Shown piece by piece: positions 49,935 through 58,518 of a stretch of DNA of 58,518 bases. This stretch comes from JBBKWH01 sp037968855 (GTDB lineage Bacteria > Pseudomonadota > Gammaproteobacteria > Pseudomonadales > Moraxellaceae). The stretch spans positions 1 to 58,518 of the forward strand of contig JBBKWH010000047.1 of the NCBI GenBank assembly GCA_037968855.1. Direction: 5' to 3'. The number at the start of each line of letters is the position of its first letter. Position 1 is the stretch's first letter. The position numbers and the translations under genes are program-made. The notes beneath the pieces were generated by a model that saw only the letters and a list, made by a program, of their open reading frames with translations, was not told where the DNA came from and made no database searches.

Positions 49935-51571
49935 GAACAATTGGCCGTCAGGTCTAGCTCATCGTTTTTGACACTGGTCTGCACGTTTAACAAGCCCAGC
50001 ATGGTTGGGAACAAATTGTCATGCGACGCCGGATTAGACTTTTTATTGCTTAAACAGTTTACCAAATTGGGCTGCCCAGCCGCAAAACTTGGCGATAACC
50101 ACGCCACCATCGGTACGTGGGTTTGTTGACTTGGCGCAAACAAATACGGCGCACCATGCAAGTACAACCCATGCTCGCCGGTTGATTCGCCATGATCCGA
50201 CACATACCACATCACCGAACGATAACGGCTATCTTGCGCCTTTAACTGGTCAATCAATGACGCCAAAATATGATCGGTATACAAGATGGTGTTGTCATAC
50301 GTATTGATCAACGACTCACGGCTACAGCCCTGAATGGCATTGGTGTCACAGGTCGGCAAAAACTTACGGAATGCTGCTGGATAGCGCTCATAGTACGCAG
50401 GCCCATGGCTACCAGACTGATGCAAGACAATCACTCGATCTTTGACTGGTGCAGTGGCCAAAAAGTCGGCAACGGTATCATCCAAAATACCATCGAGGCA
50501 TTCTTTACCATCACACCACTCGGCTTGCTTGGTGGCCAACGGCGGAATGTTCTCCACCCGATCACACGCGCCTTTGCAACCCGAATTGTTGTCAATCCAC
50601 GTGACTGCATAGCCCGCGCGTTGCAACACATCAAGCAAGCCTTCACGGTGCTTGGCCAAATCCGCGTTGTAATCTTTGCGGGTCATACCAGAAAACATAC
50701 ACGGCACAGAGACGGCGGTTGCCGTTCCACAGGAGGTAGTCTGGCTAAAGTTAATCACCTGACGCTTGGCCAGCTCCGGTGTAGTGTCATGCGGTGAGCC
50801 ATTTAAACCAAAGCTCTCTGCACGTGCGGTCTCGCCCACCACCAATACCAACAGGCGTGGCGACAAAGCAGCATCCCCTGCGCTAGAGACTCGCTTGGCA
50901 TCATCGCCATAGGTCACCAGCGGCAAAGGCTTGAGCTTGGCATGTCGCTTTAAATAACGGACCAAACCACCGACCGAATTATGCGGCGTAATATAGTCAC
51001 GTAAGGTACGGTTTTCTCTAAAAACAGCCGCGTAGTCCACATAGAATGCCAACGCAATTCCACCGATCAACACCACACTCAGCAGCAGCGAAATACCTTT
51101 ATCTCGCAGCAATCTGGGCCACTTGATCGGCGTTAATGGCCACCACCACAGCCAGATCATGGGCAATAATGCAGACCATGCCAAATGCCAATAAAACTGC
51201 GCATTAACGGTATTGCCGACCTCATGAATGTCGGTTTCGAGTAGATTTTGGATTTGACCTTGATCGATACCCACGCCAAAACTATCAATACAAAACGACG
51301 TCAGCGCACTGGCCACCAAAAAAAACGCCAACATTGGCCGCTCCAAAAACGACCAACTGAACAGTTGCAACACCACGTTTAAGTAGGCCCAAATCAACAC
51401 AAAGGTCGCGCACAAAAACAACCCCGCTGGCAAGCCATGGTATGGCGTCAGTGCAGAGAGCTTTTGAAAAAAAACCGCGTTTGCAGTTGCGGTAATCCAT
51501 AACGCAACCAATGTCGCCATCCCAACAGGATGGCGAGAGGTTAACAGACGAGACAGGGTCAACAAGGGCAT
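49931..51571 (-). CDS. eptA: Phosphoethanolamine-lipid A transferase
   Basis: An inner-membrane transferase that adds phosphoethanolamine to lipid A phosphates, lowering negative charge and polymyxin binding. 546 residues. Five N-terminal helices (about 15-180) are followed by a periplasmic sulfatase-type domain: the nucleophilic threonine is in VVGETARAESFG (about residue 250) and the metal ligands in YVSDHGESTGEHGLYLH. Paired cysteines are conserved: TTSCGTATAVSVPC, SGCKGACDR and CDGKEC. No two-component regulator such as pmrAB is adjacent. Increased activity of such enzymes is linked to colistin resistance, but presence alone does not show resistance. Confidence 0.95.
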   Translation of the reverse strand: MPLLTLSRLLTSRHPVGMATLVALWITATANAVFFQKLSALTPYHGLPAGLFLCATFVLIWAYLNVVLQLFSWSFLERPMLAFFLVASALTSFCIDSFGVGIDQGQIQNLLETDIHEVGNTVNAQFYWHLAWSALLPMIWLWWWPLTPIKWPRLLRDKGISLLLSVVLIGGIALAFYVDYAAVFRENRTLRDYITPHNSVGGLVRYLKRHAKLKPLPLVTYGDDAKRVSSAGDAALSPRLLVLVVGETARAESFGLNGSPHDTTPELAKRQVINFSQTTSCGTATAVSVPCMFSGMTRKDYNADLAKHREGLLDVLQRAGYAVTWIDNNSGCKGACDRVENIPPLATKQAEWCDGKECLDGILDDTVADFLATAPVKDRVIVLHQSGSHGPAYYERYPAAFRKFLPTCDTNAIQGCSRESLINTYDNTILYTDHILASLIDQLKAQDSRYRSVMWYVSDHGESTGEHGLYLHGAPYLFAPSQQTHVPMVAWLSPSFAAGQPNLVNCLSNKKSNPASHDNLFPTMLGLLNVQTSVKNDELDLTANCS

Positions 51572-51659
51572 CACAACGCGACTTTAATAAGTATGGAATC
51601 CCTACACGATGCCGTAACAACCTTAACCCAACCTTAAGATGCCACAAAAAAATCAGCGT

Positions 51660-52481
51660 CTACGCAAACACCGCTACCGTCTGCCGACTAATGGCAACCA
51701 AATCACCATTGGCCGCCCAAATCTGGGCCTCAGTATGCGCGTAGCCTTGGCGGGCCACATCGGTCTGGACACGGTATTGCCAAAAATCTTCGGCGTGCAT
51801 CTGCGATGGAATCTGCACAAACTCCACCGTCCACGCCAAGCTACTAGCAGGTGCTGGACTGCGATACATCGGCAACACCGCAGGCGGCCAGCAATCAATC
51901 AGTGCCAGCAAATGCACCACACCAAACTGGTCAATCGGGTTGTTAAAGCGCATCCAACCGGCAAAATCTGGCGCAGCAGCGCTAAACGGCATACTGCCTT
52001 CGGCCCAGCGCAAATCCATATGCTGAAAAAACTCTGGCATCACGCCATCTACATAAGGCATAGCAGGCAATGTGCTGGCGGGAGCAAATGTTGGCGCATG
52101 ATGAATCGGCTCGACCACAATATGAGAGTCGCGCGGCTGACCAAAACTGGCCAACAAGACAGCCTGCACTTGACCCGCTTGGATCAATCGGGCTTGCGCT
52201 TGTACTGCGGACTTGCCCCTACGCAATACCTCAACGCTTAGCGCGGCATCTCCTGCGGCAACTGGCCCGACAAAGGACACCGTTGCCGAGCGCAACACAC
52301 GATCAGCACCAATCTCACCGAGCATGCGCGCCAACAACAATGCACCGACCAGTCCGCCATAGGTTGCACGACCTTGGCCCCACGTTGCAGGAATCTGAAT
52401 CTCTGACTGCCTAAATGCAGCACCCAACACAGCATCCAACATGATGATCTCAGCATGGCTCCAGAGCCTTGATTGCAGCAT
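51660..52481 (-). CDS. Acyl-CoA thioesterase-like protein (double hotdog)
   Basis: A 273-residue protein of the TesB-like thioesterase family with two hotdog folds. The N-terminal half has ATWGQGRATYGGLVGALLLARML, and the C-terminal half has SSLAWTVEFVQIPSQM and the final AHTEAQIWAANGDLVAISRQTVAVF. Cytosolic, probably cleaving medium- or long-chain acyl-CoA. The start may instead be the ATG at 52442 (MLDAVLG). Confidence 0.85.
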   Translation of the reverse strand: MLQSRLWSHAEIIMLDAVLGAAFRQSEIQIPATWGQGRATYGGLVGALLLARMLGEIGADRVLRSATVSFVGPVAAGDAALSVEVLRRGKSAVQAQARLIQAGQVQAVLLASFGQPRDSHIVVEPIHHAPTFAPASTLPAMPYVDGVMPEFFQHMDLRWAEGSMPFSAAAPDFAGWMRFNNPIDQFGVVHLLALIDCWPPAVLPMYRSPAPASSLAWTVEFVQIPSQMHAEDFWQYRVQTDVARQGYAHTEAQIWAANGDLVAISRQTVAVFA

Positions 52482-52546
52482 TGACCATCATGTCAAGTAA
52501 AGTACGCCGCGTTCACCGTTTGGTGGTTGCAGACACGCAAGCACTG

Positions 52547-52738
52547 CTATTCGCTAGCCAGATGACTTAAACGTGTCGCAATCAGATAACTAACAGGAAT
52601 AGCAACCACAAAGCCAAGCACACTCACCATAATCAACGCAGGACCATCGTCATACCCCACTAAGAGCGATGTAATCATTAATACACCCGTCAATACAATC
52701 GAGGCGATTAAATACATCACCAAGCTTAAGCGCCACAT
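52547..52738 (-). CDS. Small two-helix membrane protein
   Basis: 63 residues with two membrane helices (about 5-27 and 34-54) joined by VGYDDGPA. GGAG precedes the ATG. It resembles a widespread family of short proteins sometimes labelled 'CTP synthetase' by error; I see no enzyme domain. Function unknown. Confidence 0.75.
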   Translation of the reverse strand: MWRLSLVMYLIASIVLTGVLMITSLLVGYDDGPALIMVSVLGFVVAIPVSYLIATRLSHLASE

Positions 52739-53083
52739 ATCGTGTTCTCCTTTTTTAATCTCACTATTGTTATAGTCCTTTTATCCCAGAAAGAACAGCA
52801 TTAAAAATTATAAAAAACAGCAAATTAAACCAACTCATTTACTAGGATTTAGATATTTAAAAATATAAAAATATGGCCAAAAAAAACCGACTAAACCGCT
52901 CGGATTATTTAAACTGATCAATATCAACGATGCATTCACACATCATAAAATAAACACCCTAGAAATATGACTCAAACCGCAGATTCATTGAGCCATCATC
53001 ATTTAGTCATCCAACTGACGCAAAAATGTAGCTCAAAGGCTTTAAGGTCATTTGTTTCTGATCAAAACAGAGCTCAATCACTC
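52739..53083. other. AT-rich gene-free stretch before the collagen-like lipoprotein
   Basis: 345 bases between the divergent small membrane gene and the lipoprotein gene. The middle part (about 52790-52895) is markedly A+T-rich, with repeats of AAATATAAAAATAT. A weak hairpin (ACCGACTAAACCGCTCGG region, about 52879-52903) with a T run on the minus strand is present but poor. I find no clear promoter box pair or Pho box. Confidence 0.4.
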
Positions 53084-54940
53084 ATGAAAATCAATGTATT
53101 GGCCAGCAGTTGCCTGATCATCATGCTGGCACTCGCAGGATGTGGCAGCGATGGTAATGATGGCAAAAATGGTTTGGACGGAACCAGTGGTACAAATGGT
53201 GCGAATGGCAACAACGGGTTAGACGGCAGTAATGGTAGCAATGGCACTGACGGTCTGAATGCGCCGCGCCAGCTGCAATTTGATGTGGTTGGTCGCTTTG
53301 CAACCGGTGTGTATGGCAAAAGCGCTGCCGAAATTGTGCAATATCACAAAGCCTCACAACGGGCTTTTGCCATTAATGGCGCAAACAACCACCTCGAATC
53401 GATCAGTTTAAGCAGCTTGCCAACCAGCGCAGTCACTAACGCCTTTAGCGATAATAGCTTAAGCTCGACATCGATCAGCACGCCTGACCAAGTCAACGTG
53501 ATGACCGCCAATGGCGTGCAAATGATCACCTTGGGTGCAATCAACTCGGTAGCGATTCATGCTGACTTAATGGCCGTTGCAATTGCAGCAGCCAACAAAA
53601 CTGATGCTGGCGCAGTGTTGTTTTATCAACTCGATAGCGCCGGAACAGCAACTTTTTTGAAGGCCGTACAAGTCGGTGCGTTGCCTGATATGGTGACCTT
53701 TAGTCCGGATGGCAGCATGGCCTTGGTGGCCAATGAAGGCGAGCCAAGCGATGACTATAGTGCCGATCCAGAAGGCTCGATTTCGGTGGTGGCTATCAAC
53801 AACTTGATGCCTGCGGACCAAGCCAGCACGCTGGATTTTGATGACATGGTGTTTAGCAGTGCTGCATTAAGCGCCACCGATTACGATACCGATGCCAAGC
53901 GCCGCGCGTTACTCGTTCCACAAGGGGTCAAGTTTGCCGCCCCTGCTGGCACGACTGTGGCACAAGACTTAGAGCCGGAATACATCACCGTCAGCAAAGA
54001 CAGCAAGACAGCTTATGTGTCGCTACAAGAAAACAATGCCTTGGCGATCATTAACCTAGACAACATGCACATGCAGGTACGCGGTCTGGGCTTTAAAGAC
54101 TGGAGCAAGTCGTCACTGGATGTGACCGACAAAGATGGTGTGGCCAACTTCCAGAGTATTCCTCACCTATATGGCATGTATCAGCCCGATACGATTGCCA
54201 CCTACAACTGGAACGGCGCTAACTTTGTGGTGACGGCCAACGAAGGTGATAGCCGTGACTACAGCGCCTACTCTGAAGAAGTACGGGTCAAAGACCTAAC
54301 ACTCACCCCTGAGATGCAAGCGATCTATGATCAGTTTGGTGGCAAAAACGGTCTGGGCCGTCTTAAAGTGACCACCGCACTGGGCGATAGCAACGGCGAT
54401 GGCGTGTATGAATCGCTGTATAGCTTTGGCGGCCGCTCGTTCTCTATTTTTGATCAACTGGGCAATTTAGTGTTTGATTCTGGCGATGCCATTGAGCGCA
54501 TTACTGCGGGGGTGTTGGGCAGTTATTTTAACAGCGCCCATACCGAAAACACTGGCGACAATCGCTCAGACGATAAAGGCCCAGAACCAGAAGCGCTTGA
54601 TCTTGGTGTAATCAATGGCCGCACCTATGCCTTTATTGGCTTAGAGCGTGTCGGTGGAATCGTCACTTATGACATCAGTAATCCGTATAGCCCATCATTC
54701 GTTAATTACGTGAATAATCGCAACTTTAGCAGCCAGTTTGAACTCGATGATGATCTGGCCAATCCTTGCGATACTGCCGAGGGGATGGACTGTAGCCAAG
54801 TGCCACAGACCGGCGATCTTGGCCCTGAGAGCATTAAGTTTATCTCGGCAGAAGATAGCCCGACTCACACCCCATTGCTGTTGATTGGCAATGAAGTGAG
54901 TGGTTCGGTAACCGTTTATCAGATTAGCGAAAAAATGTGA
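53084..54940 (+). CDS. Lipoprotein with collagen-like repeats and choice-of-anchor I domain
   Basis: 618 residues from MKINVLASS; the frame is open for 39 codons upstream, but a lipoprotein signal starts here. The lipobox is ALAGC with the cysteine at 20. Residues 21-59 are 13 unbroken Gly-X-Y triplets (GSD GND GKN GLD ...) with no proline. A beta-propeller-like domain follows from about 60 to the end, with repeats such as MVTFSPDGSMALVANEGEPSDDY, YITVSKDSKTAYVSLQENNALAIINL and GDNRSDDKGPEPEALDLG, which I identify as the choice-of-anchor I family. Members are large secreted or surface proteins, often wrongly named alkaline phosphatase. Probably outer-membrane anchored and extracellular or periplasmic. 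Confidence 0.85.
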   Translation: MKINVLASSCLIIMLALAGCGSDGNDGKNGLDGTSGTNGANGNNGLDGSNGSNGTDGLNAPRQLQFDVVGRFATGVYGKSAAEIVQYHKASQRAFAINGANNHLESISLSSLPTSAVTNAFSDNSLSSTSISTPDQVNVMTANGVQMITLGAINSVAIHADLMAVAIAAANKTDAGAVLFYQLDSAGTATFLKAVQVGALPDMVTFSPDGSMALVANEGEPSDDYSADPEGSISVVAINNLMPADQASTLDFDDMVFSSAALSATDYDTDAKRRALLVPQGVKFAAPAGTTVAQDLEPEYITVSKDSKTAYVSLQENNALAIINLDNMHMQVRGLGFKDWSKSSLDVTDKDGVANFQSIPHLYGMYQPDTIATYNWNGANFVVTANEGDSRDYSAYSEEVRVKDLTLTPEMQAIYDQFGGKNGLGRLKVTTALGDSNGDGVYESLYSFGGRSFSIFDQLGNLVFDSGDAIERITAGVLGSYFNSAHTENTGDNRSDDKGPEPEALDLGVINGRTYAFIGLERVGGIVTYDISNPYSPSFVNYVNNRNFSSQFELDDDLANPCDTAEGMDCSQVPQTGDLGPESIKFISAEDSPTHTPLLLIGNEVSGSVTVYQISEKM

Positions 54941-54964
54941 TAAGGTAACCTTGCACTTTCTAAT

Positions 54965-54998
54965 CGCAGTCTAATGTTTTTTTAGGCTGCGTTTTTTT
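54965..54998 (+). terminator. Terminator after the collagen-like lipoprotein gene
   Basis: CGCAGTCTA - ATGTTTTTT - TAGGCTGCG (one G-U) followed by seven T, 24 bases after the stop. It is oriented for the rightward gene. Confidence 0.8.
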
Positions 54999-55019
54999 AT
55001 GGCTGATCGAGCGATTGGG

Positions 55020-56858
55020 CTATTCATGCAAAATTTTATAAATGGTTCGGGCCAGTATGGGTCCAATACCTTTGATCGAAGCAATTTCGTTTTCGGATGC
55101 CTTTAGCACCCCTTGAATGCCTGCAAAATGGGTCAACAAATCCCGCCGACGCTTCGGCCCCAGATTGGGGATCACCTCCAACACTGAACCACCACGTTTT
55201 TTATCCCGTTTGGCCCGATGCTTGGTAATGGCAAAGCGGTGCGCCTCATCGCGAATCTGTTGGATCAAATGCAGTGCTTTGTGATCACTAGGCAATTGCT
55301 TGATTGAGCCATCGGTAAAGTGCAGTGTTTCAAGTCCAGCCTTACGCCCCTCACCTTTGGATACACCGATCATCAGCGGATTTAAGCCTAGTTCGACCAT
55401 CACGCCTTTGGCCATGTTTAATTGGCCTTTACCACCATCAATAATGATTAAATCGGGCACGGGCGTTTTTTTGTAGCGCCGTGTCAGTGCTTGTTGCATG
55501 GCGGCATAGTCATCACCACCCGTAATATCGGTAATGGCATATTGGCGATAATCGCGCTTGCGCGCCCCGCCTTGGTCAAACACAACGCACGAGGCAATCG
55601 GCGATTCGCCCATGGTGTGGCTAATATCAAAGCACTCCATCCGATCCACTGGCTGGCCAACCACCTCTTGCAACAAGCGAAAACGTTCTTTGAGTTCTAG
55701 ATGATTGGACAGCTTGGCTTTGAGCGCGCCATCGGCATTCAGCACCGCCAGCTCTAGCCATTCGGCACGGGTTTCGCGTACACGGGCTTTGATCTGGACT
55801 TTTTGCTCAAAGGCAGTGATCAGCGCTTCTTGTAAGGCCGCTTGATCCGGCAATGGTTCGCTGATGATCAACTCTTCTGGGCATTCGTCGGCATACTGAA
55901 AATAAAACGAGGCCATAAATTCCGACAGCACCGCACCCGCGTCCTCGTTCATTTCAATATCGGGAAAAAAGCTCTTACCACCCAACACCCGCCCACCACG
56001 CACGTTCATCAAGTGAATACACACCACACCGGCTTGCTGAGCAATCGCCAACACATCGGCCTCGCCTTTAATGGTGTACACCGCTTGCTGCGCTTGCACC
56101 TCACGCAACATGCTCATCTGGTCACGATAAATCGCGGCTTGCTCAAAATTGAGTTGATCGGAGGCTTCTTCCATCATGTGGATCAGCTTTTGATTTAGCT
56201 CACGGCTATCACCCTTTAAAAACCGAATGGTGTTATCGACATCCTTGTTGTAATCCTCTGGCGAGATTAAGCCCACACAAGGCGCACGGCAGCGCTTGAT
56301 TTGGTACTCCAGACAGGGCCGTTTGCGCTGGGCAAAAAACGCGTTTTCGCACTGACGCACCATAAACATTTTTTGCATCATCAGCAGGGTTTCGCGCGCG
56401 GCATGGGCACTAGGATATGGCCCAAAAAATTTACCCGCTTGATGATTGCGCTTACCGCGTCCTACCGCCAATCGCGGATAGGGTTTGTCCGCCGAGATAA
56501 ACACATACAGGTACGATTTATCATCGCGCATCAAGATGTTATAGGGTGGTTTGTGCTGCTTAATCAGGTTTTGTTCAAGCAGGAGCGCTTCAGTTTCGCT
56601 GCGGGTAATGATCAGCTCAATGTGTCGAATCCGTGCCACCAATGCCCGCGTTTTGGGATGGTCAATGGTTTTGACAAAATAGCTTGAGACGCGGTTTTTT
56701 AGCACCTTGGCCTTGCCGATATATAGCAACTCGCCATCCACACCGAGCATCTTATAGACACCCGGCAGATTGGGGAGCGAGGCCAAAATCGCCTTGATAT
56801 GGGAGCGGACGGCGTCAGGTTCGGCGCTGGCATGCAGCGTGGCTAGAGATTCATTCAT
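55020..56858 (-). CDS. uvrC: Excinuclease ABC subunit C
   Basis: The nuclease subunit of nucleotide excision repair, 612 residues. The GIY-YIG domain is at the N-terminus (LPGVYKMLGVDGELLYIGKAK), a UVR motif lies at about 205-240 (NQKLIHMMEEASDQLNFEQAAIYRDQ), then the RNase H-like UvrC domain (MECFDISHTMGESPIASCVVF and IIDGGKGQL). C-terminal helix-hairpin-helix motifs end with IKGIGPILARTIYKIL. Divergent from pilU. Confidence 0.97.
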   Translation of the reverse strand: MNESLATLHASAEPDAVRSHIKAILASLPNLPGVYKMLGVDGELLYIGKAKVLKNRVSSYFVKTIDHPKTRALVARIRHIELIITRSETEALLLEQNLIKQHKPPYNILMRDDKSYLYVFISADKPYPRLAVGRGKRNHQAGKFFGPYPSAHAARETLLMMQKMFMVRQCENAFFAQRKRPCLEYQIKRCRAPCVGLISPEDYNKDVDNTIRFLKGDSRELNQKLIHMMEEASDQLNFEQAAIYRDQMSMLREVQAQQAVYTIKGEADVLAIAQQAGVVCIHLMNVRGGRVLGGKSFFPDIEMNEDAGAVLSEFMASFYFQYADECPEELIISEPLPDQAALQEALITAFEQKVQIKARVRETRAEWLELAVLNADGALKAKLSNHLELKERFRLLQEVVGQPVDRMECFDISHTMGESPIASCVVFDQGGARKRDYRQYAITDITGGDDYAAMQQALTRRYKKTPVPDLIIIDGGKGQLNMAKGVMVELGLNPLMIGVSKGEGRKAGLETLHFTDGSIKQLPSDHKALHLIQQIRDEAHRFAITKHRAKRDKKRGGSVLEVIPNLGPKRRRDLLTHFAGIQGVLKASENEIASIKGIGPILARTIYKILHE

Positions 56859-57086
56859 CTGTGCAAGATGTGGCTGCTTGAACCGAATTACAAGGGATTT
56901 TGCGTGTCAGCAGATGTCGAATGGCTTGCATCACAACACAATCGAACGCATCATTCACCCATCTGATCACCATCATCAATGGACATCGATCAAGCCATGA
57001 GTGAAATGACTCAAGCGTTTGATTAATTTTATGATTTACAAGATTCGTTTTAAACCAGTTTAAGAACGCTCTAGGGAAGGAAGCCA

Positions 57087-58268
57087 ATGTCGTCCACACA
57101 ATCACCGGAAGATATCCGCAAATACATGCATCAAATGCTGACCAAAATGTTTGAACTTGGCGGCTCTGATTTGTTTATTTCGGTCGATTTTCCACCCAGC
57201 ATCAAATATCAAGGCAGCATGAAGCCGATGAGCCAACAACGGCTCACCGAAGAAATGACCAAGCGTCTGGCCTACAGCTTGATGAATGACCGTCAGCGCC
57301 TAGAGTTTGAAGAAAACCTTGAGTGTAACTTTGCCATTTCACTGCCGAATGTTTGCCGCTTTCGGGTCAACGTATTTATGCAGCAGCTCCAGATTGGCAT
57401 GGTGATCCGGACCATTGCTGCCGAAATTCCAAACTTTGAACAACTGCGCCTGCCCGAATCACTCAAAGACGTGGTGATGACCAAGCGTGGTTTGGTGTTG
57501 GTGGTTGGCGCAACCGGTTCGGGTAAATCCACCTCGCTGGCCGCGATGATCGACCATCGTAACGAGCATTCGGCGGGTCATATCATCACCGTTGAAGATC
57601 CGGTCGAATATGTACATAAAAACAAAAACAGCCTCGTCACTCACCGTGAAGTGGGCGTCGATACCCACTCGTGGCATAACGCGCTAAAAAACACCCTCCG
57701 CCAAGCCCCCGACGTGATCTTGATCGGTGAGATTCGCGACACCGAAACCATGGAACACGCCATTGCCTTTGCTGAAACCGGCCACTTGTGTTTGGGCACG
57801 CTACACGCCAACAATGCCAACCAAGCGATTGATCGGATCATTAACTTCTTCCCAGAAGAACGTCGCGCCCAGTTGTTGATGGACTTGTCGTCCAACTTAC
57901 GCTCAATTATCTCGCAACGCTTGATTCGCACCCAAGATGGCAAAGGCCGTCGCGCGGCGATTGAGATTTTGCTCAATACACCGATCATTGCCGAAAACAT
58001 CTTGAAAGGGAACTTTCATGTGCTCAAAGAGATGATGACCAAATCGCGTGAACTGGGTATGCAAACCTTTGACCAAGCGATGTTTGATCTGTATGACAAC
58101 GGCGATATTAGCTATGACGAAGCGATTCGTAATGCTGACTCGGCCAACGAACTGCGTCTGCAAATCAAACTGAAAAGTAAGCGCAGCGTTGGTGGTATGC
58201 CGGACACCAGCGGCGGCTTTAAATTGATGGAAGAGGAAGAGCCTGAGCCGAAGAAGCAGTGGTTATAA
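57087..58268 (+). CDS. pilU: Type IV pilus retraction-associated ATPase PilU
   Basis: A hexameric ATPase of the PilT/PilU family, 393 residues. It matches PilU rather than PilT in GGSDLFISVDFPPSIK, ECNFAISLPNVCRFRV and QAPDVILIGEIRDTETMEHAIAFAETGHL. Walker A is GATGSGKST (about residue 140). The C-terminus is extended, ending in an acidic stretch (EEEEPEPKKQWL). PilU normally helps PilT to retract pili. GGAAGGAAG precedes the ATG. No pilT is adjacent; uvrC lies upstream instead. Confidence 0.92.
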   Translation: MSSTQSPEDIRKYMHQMLTKMFELGGSDLFISVDFPPSIKYQGSMKPMSQQRLTEEMTKRLAYSLMNDRQRLEFEENLECNFAISLPNVCRFRVNVFMQQLQIGMVIRTIAAEIPNFEQLRLPESLKDVVMTKRGLVLVVGATGSGKSTSLAAMIDHRNEHSAGHIITVEDPVEYVHKNKNSLVTHREVGVDTHSWHNALKNTLRQAPDVILIGEIRDTETMEHAIAFAETGHLCLGTLHANNANQAIDRIINFFPEERRAQLLMDLSSNLRSIISQRLIRTQDGKGRRAAIEILLNTPIIAENILKGNFHVLKEMMTKSRELGMQTFDQAMFDLYDNGDISYDEAIRNADSANELRLQIKLKSKRSVGGMPDTSGGFKLMEEEEPEPKKQWL

Positions 58269-58280
58269 ATCGTGATCGAC

Positions 58281-58312
58281 AAAAAAAAGAGCACTGATGT
58301 GCTCTTTTTTTT
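58281..58312. terminator. Terminator after pilU
   Basis: AAAAAAAAGAGCAC - TGAT - GTGCTCTTTTTTTT, a 14-bp stem including A/T runs, 12 bases after the stop. Confidence 0.92.
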
Positions 58313-58427
58313 GCATTAAACATTTAGCGTGATTCATTTGAGGTTGCCCCTTAGACACACCGCTTGCCTTGAACTGGCCGCCATTTTGCTTGCATAGTCC
58401 CATCAACGTCTCAATCAGCCCTCGCCC

Positions 58428-58518
58428 ATGAAAACAACCTTTTTAGGCCAGCCACGCGCGCTGTTGCCGCTGTTTGGCACCGAGTTGTGGGAGCGGTTTT
58501 CCTACTATGGCATTCGCC
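58428..58518 (+). CDS. POT family peptide transporter, N-terminal fragment
   Basis: The first 30 residues of a protein cut by the right edge: MKTTFLGQPRALLPLFGTEL, then WERFSYYGIR. This is the opening signature of proton-coupled oligopeptide transporters (POT/PTR2, such as DtpA). It starts at ATG 58428, 115 bases after the pilU terminator. Confidence 0.88.
   Translation, partial: MKTTFLGQPRALLPLFGTELWERFSYYGIR

Noticed and set aside
52879..52903. Terminator upstream of the small membrane gene
   Set aside because: The stem is only about 4-5 bp with a long loop; the T run is part of a generally A+T-rich stretch.
52967..53083. Earlier start for the collagen-like lipoprotein
   Set aside because: It would bury the lipoprotein signal peptide behind 39 polar residues.
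52739..53083. Pho box before the choice-of-anchor I gene
   Set aside because: I looked for paired CTGTCAT-like direct repeats and found none. The phosphatase label often given to this family is also unreliable.

Overview
The window is chromosomal DNA of a gammaproteobacterium, most likely a member of the Moraxellaceae outside Acinetobacter proper. The evidence is: a RimP with the acidic insertion and C-terminal sequence I remember from Acinetobacter RimP; an AdeT-like solute-binding protein beside a TRAP permease and a lipoprotein; the pilB-pilC-pilD-coaE block; and the tpiA-secG-tRNA-Leu-tRNA-fMet-rimP-nusA-infB-rbfA order. By eye the base composition is close to 50% G+C, higher than usual for Acinetobacter. 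Genus cannot be assigned by reading alone. Coding density is high. I see no insertion sequence, prophage, CRISPR array, rRNA operon or broken gene.

Layout. 1-3.6 kb: glyoxylate-type enzymes (a GlxR-like reductase and hydroxypyruvate isomerase) flanking a secreted PilJ-type sensor-domain protein, then an RDD membrane protein. 3.7-4.8 kb: three tRNA genes (Arg, Ser, Leu), each with its own near-consensus sigma-70 promoter, and a small lipoprotein. 5-11.3 kb: RNase R, oligopeptidase A with YheV, a membrane protein and an EamA transporter. 11.4-16.7 kb: a leftward cluster of TRAP-type permease, rhombosortase, AdeT-like binding protein and T-component-like lipoprotein, the most unusual gene set here. 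16.8-19.4 kb: rpsO-pnp. 19.6-27.1 kb: serine hydrolase, a 50-residue ORF, a PfpI/DJ-1 protein with a structured leader, a CDF metal exporter, truB, a lone molybdopterin oxidoreductase and a LprI-like protein. 27.1-34.1 kb: the translation and transcription block rbfA-infB-nusA-rimP, tRNA-fMet, tRNA-Leu, secG, tpiA, all leftward. 34.1-39.3 kb: two small genes, then pilB-pilC-pilD-coaE. 39.3-47.1 kb: EamA transporter, rlmB, ppnP, recN, yqgE-ruvX-membrane protein, SDR, MerR regulator, pgsA. 47.2-52.7 kb: ATM1-type ABC exporter, the overlapping eptA-PAP2 pair, thioesterase, small membrane protein. 53-58.5 kb: a collagen-like lipoprotein with a choice-of-anchor I domain, uvrC, pilU, and the start of a POT-family peptide transporter.

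How genes work together. PilB, PilC and PilD form the core of type IV pilus assembly, and PilU is an accessory retraction ATPase. RimP, NusA, IF2, RbfA, S15, PNPase, RNase R, TruB, RlmB and the five tRNAs make the window rich in translation and RNA metabolism. EptA and the PAP2 enzyme probably act together on lipid A or its phosphate groups. The TRAP-type cluster probably imports an unknown solute. Most of the window is ordinary housekeeping sequence. The parts worth a second look are the TRAP-rhombosortase cluster, the structured leader before the PfpI gene, the proline-free collagen-like lipoprotein and the free-standing PilJ-domain protein.
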